Positions 51,589 through 59,763 of a DNA stretch of 64,000 bases are shown here, piece by piece. Every line of letters begins with the position of its first letter. Position 1 is the first letter of the stretch. A model generated the notes under the pieces. The model was given only the letters and a program-made list of their open reading frames with translations, did no database searches and was not told the origin of the DNA. Source of the DNA: Clostridiales bacterium UBA7273 (GTDB lineage Bacteria > Bacillota > Clostridia > Oscillospirales > Oscillospiraceae); the NCBI GenBank assembly GCA_002472405.1, contig DKRV01000043.1, positions 1 through 64,000 of the forward strand, given 5' to 3'. Both the position numbers and the translations under genes were made by a program.

Positions 51589-51714
51589 ATGTATATTCCA
51601 ATAATTTCTGATATTTACTTTGTTATCAGTGATATAATTCTCAGATTTGAGCCCAATGCCGATGATGAGATTGCATGGCTTGATCGTATTTTCGGCATAG
51701 TCGAGCCGTACTAA
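51589..51714 (+). CDS. Small acidic peptide SP2 (41 residues)
   Basis: ATG 51589 is preceded by AAAGGAG. It has a longer, strongly hydrophobic N-terminus (MYIPIISDIYFVISDIILRF) that could sit in or on a membrane, followed by EPNADDEIAWLDRIFGIV. Compared with SP1, 10 of the 18 family-segment positions are identical or conservative. It is co-transcribed with SP1 and followed by its own terminator. Confidence 0.72.
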   Translation: MYIPIISDIYFVISDIILRFEPNADDEIAWLDRIFGIVEPY

Positions 51715-51728
51715 GCTTTAGAACATGT

Positions 51729-51754
51729 AAAAGCACCGCTTTGCGGTGCTTTTT
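51729..51754 (+). terminator. Terminator after peptide gene 2
   Basis: An 11-bp stem AAAAGCACCGC/GCGGTGCTTTT with loop TTT, then Ts. Confidence 0.88.
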
Positions 51755-51850
51755 GTTAAACGAATTGTGCCGGATTTATTTAAAGTGCATAATTTATGGG
51801 GTTTTAAGTATTTATTATCGTCATTTTCGGTTTTTTTGCACAAATATCGG

Positions 51851-51896
51851 TTGACATAAGTGATAAGCTATGATAACATAACCGCGGAAATAGTCA
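51851..51896 (+). promoter_or_regulatory. Promoter and start-site motif of small peptide gene 3
   Basis: TTGACA (51851–51856), 17 bases, TAACAT (51874–51879); GGAAATAGTCA (51886–51896) again begins 12 bases after the first base of -10. The rest of the two promoter regions is not alike, so the motif looks selected. Confidence 0.72.
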
Positions 51897-51929
51897 GAAA
51901 AACTATTAATTTGGAAGGGAGAAAAGAAA

Positions 51930-52025
51930 ATGTATGGCATAATCAAGGATTTCTTTATGCTCGTCGAGCCCGGTCTGCACGAGGTTTTTGAGTTCATTGA
52001 GAAGTACCTCGATTTCCTCATCTGA
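51930..52025 (+). CDS. Small acidic peptide SP3 (31 residues)
   Basis: ATG 51930 follows GGAAGGGAG. The peptide has a short hydrophobic N-terminus (MYGIIKDFFMLV) and the family segment EPGLHEVFEFIEKYLDFL. It shares with SP1 and SP2 the EP at positions 1–2, an acidic residue at 6, and the pattern hydrophobic–acidic–basic–aromatic/aliphatic–hydrophobic at 11–15. Own promoter and terminator. The function is unknown. Confidence 0.7.
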   Translation: MYGIIKDFFMLVEPGLHEVFEFIEKYLDFLI

Positions 52026-52036
52026 GCTCAACTCAC

Positions 52037-52064
52037 AAAACCGCACCTTTCGGTGCGGTTTTTT
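52037..52064 (+). terminator. Terminator after peptide gene 3
   Basis: An 11-bp stem AAAACCGCACC/GGTGCGGTTTT with loop TTTC and a T-run. Confidence 0.9.
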
Positions 52065-52084
52065 CATTTTCCAATATAGAAAAG

Positions 52085-52108
52085 CAGGCAGCCGAAAGGC
52101 TGCCTGCA
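52085..52108 (-). terminator. Terminator of rny
   Basis: A 10-bp stem GCAGGCAGCC/GGCTGCCTGC with a tetraloop, followed on the minus strand by TTTTC, right after the rny stop. Confidence 0.85.
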
Positions 52109-52114
52109 ATATTT

Positions 52115-53656
52115 TTATTTTGCGTACTCGACGGCTTTTGTCTCGCGCAGGACGTGGACTTTGATCTGGCCGGGGTAGGTCAGCTCTTCCTCGATCTTCT
52201 TTGCGATATCGCGAGCCAGGAGAACCATCTGATCCTCGGAAACATCTTCGGGCTTTACCATTACGCGGATCTCGCGGCCGGCCTGAATTGCATAGCTGCC
52301 GGCAATGCCGGGGAAGCTCTTGGATATCTCTTCAAGCTTTTCGAGGCGCTTAACGTAGTTCTCGATATTCTCGCGGCGAGCGCCGGGGCGCGATGCGGAA
52401 ATTGCGTCGGCGGCCTGAACGATGCAGGCAACGACCGTGCGCGGCTCAACGTCGCCGTGGTGAGCTTCGATAGCGTGGATGACAGCTTCGCTCTCTTTGT
52501 ATTTCTTGCAGATATCGACGCCGATGGAGACGTGGCTGCCCTCGACCTCGTGGTCGATGGCCTTGCCGATATCGTGCAGGAGACCGGCGCGCTTTGCGGT
52601 GTTGACATCAACGCCCAGCTCTGCGGCAATAAGGCCGGAAATGTGCGAGACCTCGATCGAATGCTGCAGGACGTTCTGACCGTAGCTCGTGCGGTATTTC
52701 ATGCGGCCGAGCAGCTTTATGATCTCGGGATTTACGCCGTGGATGTTCGTTTCGAACACCGCGCGCTCGCCTTCGGCCTTGATAGTCGCGTTTACTTCCT
52801 TCTGCGCCTTGGCGACCATTTCCTCAATGCGTGCCGGATGGATTCTGCCGTCGGCAATGAGCTTTTCAAGAGCAAGACGCGCCACCTCGCGGCGGACGGG
52901 GTCAAAGCTTGATACGGTGATAGCCTCGGGCGTATCGTCGATGATAAGATCGCAGCCGGTGAGAGTTTCGATGCTGCGGATGTTGCGGCCTTCGCGGCCG
53001 ATGATGCGTCCCTTCATCTCGTCGTTGGGGAGTGGTACGACGGATACGGTGACTTCGCTTGCGTGGTCTGCCGCACAGCGCTGGATAGCCGTTACGATTA
53101 TCTCGCGTGCGCGTTCCTCGGCCTCGTCCTTGTACTGAGCTTCGATCTCCTTGACCTTGACGGCCATTTCGTGCGTAACTTCGTCCTTGAGGGCATTGAT
53201 GAGGTATGCCTTTGCCTCATCGACCGTGTATCCCGATACCTTTTCGAGCATTTCGAGCTGGCTCTTCTTGATAAGAGCTATCTCCTGCTGCTGCGCTTCG
53301 ACATCGGCTATCTTGCGTGCAAGAGTTTCATTCTTGCGCTCAAGGGAATCGGTCTTGCGGTCAAGGTTTTCTTCCTTTTGCTGAAGTCTTCTCTCCTGCT
53401 TTTGCAGGTCGGCACGGCGTGCCTTTTCCTCGCGCTCGAACTCCGAGCGACTTTTGTGTATTTCTTCCTTTGCCTCGACGAGAGCTTCACGTTTTTTGCT
53501 CTCGGCGCTCTTTATGGCGTCATTGATTATTCTTTTTGCTTCATCTTCTGCACTGGATATCTCACGCTCGGCGACTTTTTTGCGGTAAGTCATGCCGAGG
53601 ACAAATCCTATAACACAAAAAGCAACGATAAGAACGATTGCTAACCATAAGTTCAT
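52115..53656 (-). CDS. rny: Ribonuclease Y
   Basis: 513 residues from ATG 53656. Endoribonuclease that starts mRNA decay in Firmicutes, anchored in the membrane. In order: an N-terminal helix ([19 protein letters not shown]), a long coiled coil (about 30–180), a KH domain with [13 protein letters not shown], and an HD domain with [15 protein letters not shown]. The ATG at 53656 gives the usual N-terminus; GGAGGTG sits farther upstream than ideal (about 14 bases). Confidence 0.96.
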   Translation of the reverse strand: MNLWLAIVLIVAFCVIGFVLGMTYRKKVAEREISSAEDEAKRIINDAIKSAESKKREALVEAKEEIHKSRSEFEREEKARRADLQKQERRLQQKEENLDRKTDSLERKNETLARKIADVEAQQQEIALIKKSQLEMLEKVSGYTVDEAKAYLINALKDEVTHEMAVKVKEIEAQYKDEAEERAREIIVTAIQRCAADHASEVTVSVVPLPNDEMKGRIIGREGRNIRSIETLTGCDLIIDDTPEAITVSSFDPVRREVARLALEKLIADGRIHPARIEEMVAKAQKEVNATIKAEGERAVFETNIHGVNPEIIKLLGRMKYRTSYGQNVLQHSIEVSHISGLIAAELGVDVNTAKRAGLLHDIGKAIDHEVEGSHVSIGVDICKKYKESEAVIHAIEAHHGDVEPRTVVACIVQAADAISASRPGARRENIENYVKRLEKLEEISKSFPGIAGSYAIQAGREIRVMVKPEDVSEDQMVLLARDIAKKIEEELTYPGQIKVHVLRETKAVEYAK

Positions 53657-54023
53657 AGAAAGTAAACACACCTCCATTCTTTAAGAATTTTGCGGTGGTT
53701 TTCAGTTGAAGGGATCTCCCTTCGGTAAAATTGCCGTGTAATTTAAGGGTAAGACGGAGCATCAAGCGCTTCCCGTCCGTAAAATTGAAACTAATATTTT
53801 CGCAAAGACGCCTCCCCGGGCGTCTTATGACAGCCGCACCGATTCTAATTCCCCAAATGGGTGCAGTAGTCTAAAATATTATCCGATTAATTGTATCTCC
53901 AAAACCGCATTATGTCAAGCACGAACAAAAAATATATGAATTTTTTAAAACACCTGCCGCGCACGGTGGACAAGCGGCGTACAATTTAATATAATTAACT
54001 ATTATTTGAATTGGAGGCTCAAC
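53657..54023 (-). promoter_or_regulatory. Long structured leader region of rny
   Basis: The 367-base spacer to the divergent glycosyltransferase holds several stems on the minus strand: GACGCC/GGGCGTC around 53807–53827, GACGG/CCGTC around 53754–53783, and GAAGGGAGATCCCTTC near 53711–53726. A short phrase CAATTTTAC-followed-by-GGG occurs twice. It could be an autoregulatory leader. No known riboswitch class was recognised and no promoter is assigned. Confidence 0.4.
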
Positions 54024-55772
54024 GTGCAGCTGACATATGTTTTTCCGATACTTATCCTGCTTTTCATAGGGCTTTTCTTCTTTGGCTGCCCGTCCCCTGC
54101 CTCGGCGGTGATAGAAAATGCGCCGAAAAGCGCCTTCCGCCGGCGCGACGCGATAGCGCTCGGAATAATAACCGCGCTCTACACCGTGACGGCATTTATC
54201 GGTCTCGGCGATACCGACGCGCCGCAGTCGTTCCACGATTTTCGCAGCGGCGAGAGCGTGACGGTCGATCTCGGCGAGGTACGCAGCATCGACGGCATAA
54301 TGCTCTATTCCGGCCTGAACGCAGGAAGCTACCGCCTTGAGCTGTCGGACGACGGCAATAGTTTCTCCGACGCCGGCAGCTTTGAGCAAAACTATGTTGC
54401 TCTGTTCAAGTGGAACGACTTTGAGCTTGACGCATCGCAGGAACTCAGCGCGCGCTATATCCGCCTGACGGCATCGGGCGATGTTCGCCTCGGCGAGCTT
54501 GCCGTTCGCAGCGGCGGCGAGCTTTTCGGCCAATGCGCCGACGCGCCGGAGCTTTTCGACGAGCAGAACACCGTGCCCGAATATCAGAGCTATTTAAACA
54601 GCACATATTTTGACGAGATATACCACGCGCGCACGGCATACGAGAACATTGAGGGCGTGTATCCGTACGAGATCTCGCATCCGCCGCTGGGCAAGCTCAT
54701 CATCTCTATCGGCATTGAGCTTTTCGGCATGACGCCGTTCGGCTGGAGATTTTCCGGAGTTCTGTTCGGCGTGCTTATGCTGCCGGTGCTGTACACGCTT
54801 TTAAAGCGCATGTTCGGCTCGACGGATATCTGCGCCTGTGCAACGGCGATCTTTGCATTTGACTTCATGCACTTTTCGCAGACAAGGCTTGCAACAATCG
54901 ACACCTACGTCGTGTTTTTCATCCTGCTCATGTATCTTTTCATGTATATGTACATCACCGGCGGCAGAAAACACGACCTTGCGCTTTCGGGACTGTTTTT
55001 CGGCATAGGCGCCGCGTGCAAATGGACCTGTTTTTATGCCGGAGCCGGACTTGCGGTCATATGGCTCATCCACTGGCTGCGCAATTTTGAGGTGAAGGCG
55101 TTTTTCAGAAACTGCGCGTTCTGCGTTGTTTTCTTCGTTATCGTTCCTGCGGCAATATACTACATGAGCTATTACCCCTACGGTCAGGCGAGCGGAATGC
55201 ACGGAGTCGGCATGTATTTCACCTCCGACTACGCAAACCTCGTTCTGGACAATCAGAAATTCATGTTCAGCTACCACTCCGGCGTCCACACCGAGCACCC
55301 GTACTCCTCGCGCTGGTGGCAATGGGTAATAGACGAGCGGCCGATACTGTACTACCTCAAGTATTTTGAGGACGGCACGCGCTCGTCCTTCGGCGCTTTT
55401 TTAAATCCCGTGCTATGCTGGGCAGGGCTTATTGCGATGGCGATGTGCGCCGTGTTCGCGATAAAGCGGCGCGACGATGTTTCGCTGTTTATCGTCATCG
55501 GATATCTCGCGCAGCTCCTGCCATGGGTGTTCATAACGCGCACAACGTTTGAGTATCACTACTTTCCCTCGTCGGTGTTCCTCGCGCTTGCGCTCGCGCG
55601 CACGTTCCGGCTAATGAAAGATAACACAAAGGGCTGGAAATTCAACGTCTACGGGCTGACGGGGCTTGCCTGCGCACTGTTTGTCGTCTTTTACCCGGTT
55701 CTGTCCGGCGCAAGAGTCAACGCCCAGCTGGCATCAAATCTGCTTAAATGGCTGCCGAGCTGGCCGTTTTGA
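54024..55772 (+). CDS. PMT-type phospholipid-linked glycosyltransferase with discoidin-like domain
   Basis: About 582 residues. After one membrane helix comes an external ~110-residue beta domain of F5/8 type C (discoidin) character (VTVDLGEVRSIDGIMLYSGL; LSARYIRLTASGDVRLGELA region). Then a protein-mannosyltransferase-like membrane core follows, with YFDEIYHARTAYE containing the catalytic acidic pair, ISHPPLGKL and ATIDTYVVFFILLMYL. Such enzymes move sugars from lipid carriers to surface acceptors. The GTG at 54024 is chosen with TTGGAGG six bases upstream. Confidence 0.86.
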   Translation: MQLTYVFPILILLFIGLFFFGCPSPASAVIENAPKSAFRRRDAIALGIITALYTVTAFIGLGDTDAPQSFHDFRSGESVTVDLGEVRSIDGIMLYSGLNAGSYRLELSDDGNSFSDAGSFEQNYVALFKWNDFELDASQELSARYIRLTASGDVRLGELAVRSGGELFGQCADAPELFDEQNTVPEYQSYLNSTYFDEIYHARTAYENIEGVYPYEISHPPLGKLIISIGIELFGMTPFGWRFSGVLFGVLMLPVLYTLLKRMFGSTDICACATAIFAFDFMHFSQTRLATIDTYVVFFILLMYLFMYMYITGGRKHDLALSGLFFGIGAACKWTCFYAGAGLAVIWLIHWLRNFEVKAFFRNCAFCVVFFVIVPAAIYYMSYYPYGQASGMHGVGMYFTSDYANLVLDNQKFMFSYHSGVHTEHPYSSRWWQWVIDERPILYYLKYFEDGTRSSFGAFLNPVLCWAGLIAMAMCAVFAIKRRDDVSLFIVIGYLAQLLPWVFITRTTFEYHYFPSSVFLALALARTFRLMKDNTKGWKFNVYGLTGLACALFVVFYPVLSGARVNAQLASNLLKWLPSWPF

Positions 55773-55844
55773 TAAATTTGCTTGTAATTATCGCTTTTTA
55801 GTGAGATAATAAAATGTAATATTTATTTGGAGGATCACAAAGAT

Positions 55845-56273
55845 ATGATCGCATTAGGTTCCGACCACGGCGGCTGGGCGCTCAAGCAGGAGGTCATGAA
55901 GCACCTCGACGCGCGCGGCCTTGAATACAAAGACTACGGCACTTACTCCGAGGATAGCTGCGACTATCCTGTTTACGGCAAGGCGGTCGCCCATGCGGTA
56001 GCAGACGGCGAGTGTGAAAAGGGCATCATAATCTGCGGCACCGGCATCGGTATTTCCATCACGGCAAACAAGGTCAAGGGCATCCGCGCGGCCCTCTGCG
56101 GAGACTGCTTCTCGGCCGAGATGACAAGGCTGCACAACGACGCGAACATCCTCGCAATGGGTGCAAGGGTCGTCGGCCCCGGTCTTGCGCTTAAGATCGT
56201 TGACACTTTCCTTGACACCCCCTTCTCCGGCGACGAAAGGCACGTCTGCCGCATCAAGCAGATTGAGGACTGA
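55845..56273 (+). CDS. rpiB: Ribose-5-phosphate isomerase B
   Basis: A 142-residue pentose phosphate enzyme that interconverts ribose 5-phosphate and ribulose 5-phosphate. It has the N-terminal ALGSDHGGWALKQ and the catalytic cysteine segment GIIICGTGIGISITANK. ATG 55845 follows TTGGAGG. The next gene begins five bases after its stop, probably in one operon. Confidence 0.96.
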   Translation: MIALGSDHGGWALKQEVMKHLDARGLEYKDYGTYSEDSCDYPVYGKAVAHAVADGECEKGIIICGTGIGISITANKVKGIRAALCGDCFSAEMTRLHNDANILAMGARVVGPGLALKIVDTFLDTPFSGDERHVCRIKQIED

Positions 56274-56278
56274 TTTAA

Positions 56279-57388
56279 TTGGCAAACAACTCTGAGTTTT
56301 ACCGCGGAAAACGCAAGAAAACCGCCCCGGCGCTGATAGCTACGATAATCATTCTGGCCGTCATTGCCTTTGCGGTCATGCTGTTCTACGGACTGCAAAA
56401 ATATATAGTGGTGACAAACAGCGGCCTGCATCTTGAGATACCGTTTCTCCAGGATGACAGCGCAAAGCCCGTCCAGAGCGACGACGGCGAGGTCGTGCAG
56501 CAGAGCTTCGAGCCTGTCAACGCGCAGCTTGAGATCGGTCAGGCCGATTATTCAAACATAAAGGCCGTCGCCGGCGAAAATCTTGATGCCGTCAAGCTCG
56601 TATACGTCCCTGCGTCCTCGGTGACAGCCTCGGGCGTTGAGTCGTATCTATCCAAGTCTCCTGATGCTACCGGCGTTCTGCTCGATGTAAAAACGGTCAC
56701 CGGAATGCTCGTCTGGGATTCGCAGGCCGATATCGCCAAGGGCTACGGCACGGCAGGCACGGTCGATCTTAAGTCCATCGTGTCCTCCTTGAAGGAGCAG
56801 GATAAGTATGTTGCCGTGCGCATGTGCTGCTTTGTCGATAACACGCTCGCTTCGCGATACACGCAGCTTGCGCTGAAAACAACCGCCGGCCAGGCTTACT
56901 CCGACTCAAACGGCGCATGGCTCGACCCGACGAACGCGACCGTAAAGAGCTACATTCTCTCGCTTTGCAGCGAGCTTTCGAAAATGGGCGTTGATGAGAT
57001 CGTCCTTTTGGGCATGCGTCTGCCGGAGGCAAGCGGCCTTGAATTTGCATTTTCTTCAAGCTCGGCCGTAAAGCCCACGCCTGTCACCGCCGTGTCCGGC
57101 TTCGGCATAAGCGTGACGCGCGCAATGCGCTCGTCCTCGACTAAGATGTCGGTGCAGCTTACGAGCAGCGCAGCCCTGCAAAACGGCTCGGACGAAGTCA
57201 CCGGCCAGAGCGCCGACATTCTGCTCAAGGTATTCGACCGCGTCTACTGCTCGGCCGAAAGCGCCTCCGCCGCCGACACCGTAACAAAGGGCGCAGATTA
57301 CGTCAAGCTCGGCGAAGCCAAAATGCGCATCGTTCCGATGTGCTCCGGCCAGGCCCCCACTACCGACTGCTGGGTCCTGATGGAGTGA
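56279..57388 (+). CDS. DUF4015-like putative glycoside hydrolase, membrane anchored
   Basis: A 369-residue protein starting at TTG 56279 (GAGG nine bases upstream). It has a basic N-terminus, one membrane helix (LIATIIILAVIAFAVMLFYGL) and an external TIM-barrel-like domain resembling DUF4015 (GVLLDVKTVTGMLVW; VDEIVLLGMRLPE). DUF4015 is related to GH13-type barrels, but the typical catalytic residues cannot be confirmed by eye. Probably a cell-envelope enzyme or pseudo-enzyme. Confidence 0.72.
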   Translation: MANNSEFYRGKRKKTAPALIATIIILAVIAFAVMLFYGLQKYIVVTNSGLHLEIPFLQDDSAKPVQSDDGEVVQQSFEPVNAQLEIGQADYSNIKAVAGENLDAVKLVYVPASSVTASGVESYLSKSPDATGVLLDVKTVTGMLVWDSQADIAKGYGTAGTVDLKSIVSSLKEQDKYVAVRMCCFVDNTLASRYTQLALKTTAGQAYSDSNGAWLDPTNATVKSYILSLCSELSKMGVDEIVLLGMRLPEASGLEFAFSSSSAVKPTPVTAVSGFGISVTRAMRSSSTKMSVQLTSSAALQNGSDEVTGQSADILLKVFDRVYCSAESASAADTVTKGADYVKLGEAKMRIVPMCSGQAPTTDCWVLME

Positions 57389-57401
57389 TACGCAAAATTA
57401 T

Positions 57402-57433
57402 AACCGGCCGCAAATGCGGCCGGTTATTTTTTT
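57402..57433 (+). terminator. Terminator after the DUF4015-like gene
   Basis: A perfect 11-bp stem AACCGGCCGCA/TGCGGCCGGTT followed by ATTTTTTT. Confidence 0.9.
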
Positions 57434-57456
57434 CGCGATGGGTGATTGTGAGAAAT

Positions 57457-57964
57457 TCATTTAAAATCCGGCGGAATCCATTCGTAGTCAAGTTCGCCAT
57501 AATACTTCTCAACCAGAGTTCTGGACAACACCGCTTTCTTTATAAGAATACACTTTCTATAATGAAGTTCGTAAAACACCTCAGCAACTCTAACGCGCCC
57601 ATTTTCTCTCAATGGTATATATCGTTTATGGCCTTTGAGTGTCATTACAATTGCCGGTCCAGTATCTGTATAACCTATGCCCACTTGATCGATATCTTTC
57701 CAATCAGCTCTGCGCGTTTTAATTCCAAAGCTGTACTGCACAATGCCATCTTCGTTCAATCGGAAGCAAACAGTTCCCAAGTAATACATAACTGCTACCG
57801 AAAGAACCAACCAAAGTGGCATACGCACCAGATTAAGCGGAAGATCATCAAAGGCACCAAATGCAAACATCTCAGCAGCAACAGGAGTACTTATCAATGC
57901 TATTATAAAATATTCGCGTTGAGGCCAAACGAAATTTCCATCATTCCCGGTTATTTTTTCTCAT
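57457..57964 (-). pseudogene. Unknown membrane protein gene with a frameshift near its start
   Basis: The clear part (57457–57897) encodes a membrane segment LWLVLSVAVMYYLGTVCF and a PH-like soluble tail (DWKDIDQVGIGYTDTGP). The only in-frame start there, TTG 57897, has no binding site. An ATG at 57964 reads MRKNNRE and stops; removing one A from its A6 run (57954–57959) gives MRKITGNDGNFVWPQREYF and joins the long frame without a break. This is the same kind of lesion as in the DUF805 gene. Not recognised as a named family. The region is visibly more A+T-rich than its surroundings. Confidence 0.6.
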
Positions 57965-57984
57965 CTTGGTGCCCCCAACGCAAT

Positions 57985-58485
57985 CTATCTTGTTTTAATA
58001 ACAGCCTCAAGCCTTTTCATATATCTCTTAACCATCAGCGAAAACCCGATATTCACCATAGCGTGACACACCAGCAGCATTTCCATCGGAAGCATTAGCA
58101 ATAGCACATTGGGAATAGCACCACTTAAGACTTCGCATAGCGCAAAAACAATTTCAAATACTATCAGAAATAAGTATAGGAATTTCAAAAAAATTCTTTC
58201 CGCTCTGCTCATTTCGAAAAGCAGTACTATCTCCGAACCATTTTCTGCTTTGTTGATGCAGATATTTGTAGTCGGGGCAAAGCTGTTATAATATAGCCCT
58301 ACATTGCGGCTGCATTTCGACTCGATCAGACTCCCCTCGTACATCACCGAGCACTTACCAAGAGCATATTCTTGAGCCAGCCTATTAATTATCGTTACAC
58401 ATTGCTCTGGTGTATATGTGCTATGTATAAGCTTTTGGGTCGACATATGAAATAACACATTCATATATAGGTGTTTATAGTCCAC
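57985..58485 (-). CDS. Unknown membrane protein
   Basis: A 166-residue protein starting at GTG 58485, eight bases after AGGAG. A soluble N-terminal half (TPEQCVTIINRLAQEY) is followed by two membrane helices (about 103–122 and 127–150). No family recognised. Second of three A+T-rich minus-strand genes with small spacers, possibly one acquired operon. Confidence 0.7.
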   Translation of the reverse strand: MDYKHLYMNVLFHMSTQKLIHSTYTPEQCVTIINRLAQEYALGKCSVMYEGSLIESKCSRNVGLYYNSFAPTTNICINKAENGSEIVLLFEMSRAERIFLKFLYLFLIVFEIVFALCEVLSGAIPNVLLLMLPMEMLLVCHAMVNIGFSLMVKRYMKRLEAVIKTR

Positions 58486-58499
58486 TCATCTCACTCCTA

Positions 58500-59102
58500 T
58501 CAACCGAGTTGCTGCGTTTCACCGTCACTTACAAGATAATAATCATCTTTGAAGCTGCCAAGGTGGAAATAAATAAAACCTGTATGAGCTATGCGAATAA
58601 CATTAGTGTTAATGTTGTTCCCGTTTCCATCAAAAACGCCAATATTTCCCGCTGTCTCGGTTGACACCGAGCCTTGAACATAGTAGTCGCTCGTACCACT
58701 GACTTTGTATGTATTAAAGAGTCCGTTTTGGGTAAAAACATGTGCCACTCTGCTGCGCGAAAAGTACAATGGCAATTTGTAGTCAGCACCCGATTTGAGA
58801 AATACACAGTCTTTAAACGTCCCTTGACTGTCGGAATAAACGACAAAGCAAGAGTCGTTGCCATAGATGATCTCCTCAATCTCCCCTGCACAAAAGTACT
58901 TAAATGCGTTTTCAGGCGAGCTGAAATCAGTCACTAAATTTTCAGGTGGGAACATGCTGACTGCAGTTGTAATGACTATCGAGAAAACTGCGCCGATAAT
59001 CGCAGATTTTTTTGTGCTGCATTCAGCAACCGCGTGAAAGAAAAAATATATAACCGCAAGTATAAGAATCAGAAGAATTATTCGTAAAATATAGAAGGTC
59101 AT
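58500..59102 (-). CDS. Unknown membrane-anchored protein
   Basis: 200 residues from ATG 59102 (GGAG nine bases upstream). Two N-terminal helices (FYILRIILLILILAVIYFFF and IIGAVFSIVITTAVSMF) precede an external beta-rich domain (KYFCAGEIEEIIYGNDSCF; DYYVQGSVSTETAG). No family recognised. First gene of the A+T-rich group. Confidence 0.7.
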   Translation of the reverse strand: MTFYILRIILLILILAVIYFFFHAVAECSTKKSAIIGAVFSIVITTAVSMFPPENLVTDFSSPENAFKYFCAGEIEEIIYGNDSCFVVYSDSQGTFKDCVFLKSGADYKLPLYFSRSRVAHVFTQNGLFNTYKVSGTSDYYVQGSVSTETAGNIGVFDGNGNNINTNVIRIAHTGFIYFHLGSFKDDYYLVSDGETQQLG

Positions 59103-59200
59103 AATTACTGTCTCCAAATCAGGTTCGTATACTTCGCCGTCAACAACTTATCATTTTTATAATACTAATCCCCCATCATTCTGTCAAGTGCAGGAAAAAT

Positions 59201-59231
59201 AACGGCCACGCAGGGAAGCTGCGTGGCCGTT
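59201..59231 (-). terminator. Terminator for the InlB-repeat protein gene
   Basis: A 13-bp stem AACGGCCACGCAG/CTGCGTGGCCGTT with TTATTTTT following on the minus strand. Confidence 0.88.
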
Positions 59232-59252
59232 AGCTTTATTTACTTGCAAATA

Positions 59253-59744
59253 TCACTCGCCGTCATCCGGCGTAGGGGTCGCTGGAGCAGGTGTCGGCGT
59301 AGGGACTGCTTTCTTAACAAAAGTTGCGATGATACTGTGATCTTCTGTGACGTTTGACAGCTCATAGCTCTCGATAGCGCCCATATCCTTACCGTCGACC
59401 GATACCGACTGGATCTCATACCCCTCATTGGGTATGAAGTTGATCTTCACGCTCTCCCAGTCTTCAACCGCGAGGCTGCCGCTGGGATCAGTTGTGCCGC
59501 CGTTGCCGGCCGTAACGAGAACGGTGTGTGTTCCTCCGGTCTTTGCGGTATCCTTGTCGCCGGCGGGCGCTGCGCTTTCGGCAACGGCCTTGTCGTTGGA
59601 CTGAACCGAGCCGGGCTTGAAGTCAAAGCAGCCGTCGGCCGCGACGACGACCACCGTCAGCACAGCCAGAACGCAGAGGATGCCGGTTATTATCCACTTT
59701 GTTTTCATGCTCATTCCGCTTTTGTTATTGCTTTTTTTACTCAT
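59253..59744 (-). CDS. Membrane-anchored protein with InlB B-repeat-like domain
   Basis: A 163-residue protein: lysine-rich N-terminus, one membrane helix (WIITGILCVLAVLTVVVVAA), a linker, then one ~70-residue beta domain of the divergent InlB B-repeat type (VTAGNGGTTDPSGSL, FIPNEGYEIQSVSVDGK, SIIATFVK), and a threonine-proline tail TPTPAPATPTP. It is extracytoplasmic, with a possible adhesive or structural role. It stands just downstream of ricT. Confidence 0.82.
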   Translation of the reverse strand: MSKKSNNKSGMSMKTKWIITGILCVLAVLTVVVVAADGCFDFKPGSVQSNDKAVAESAAPAGDKDTAKTGGTHTVLVTAGNGGTTDPSGSLAVEDWESVKINFIPNEGYEIQSVSVDGKDMGAIESYELSNVTEDHSIIATFVKKAVPTPTPAPATPTPDDGE

Positions 59745-59763
59745 ATCTCAGCCTCCGGGAATA

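Noticed and set aside
51437..52025. Type I toxin–antitoxin or AgrD-type autoinducer for the small peptides
   Set aside because: No antisense promoter or antitoxin RNA is apparent, the peptides lack the cysteine/serine core of AgrD, and no AgrB-type protease is adjacent.
57457..57897. TTG 57897 as a normal start for the membrane protein
   Set aside because: There is no ribosome binding site ahead of it, while the upstream ATG plus a one-base slip gives a longer, more natural N-terminus.
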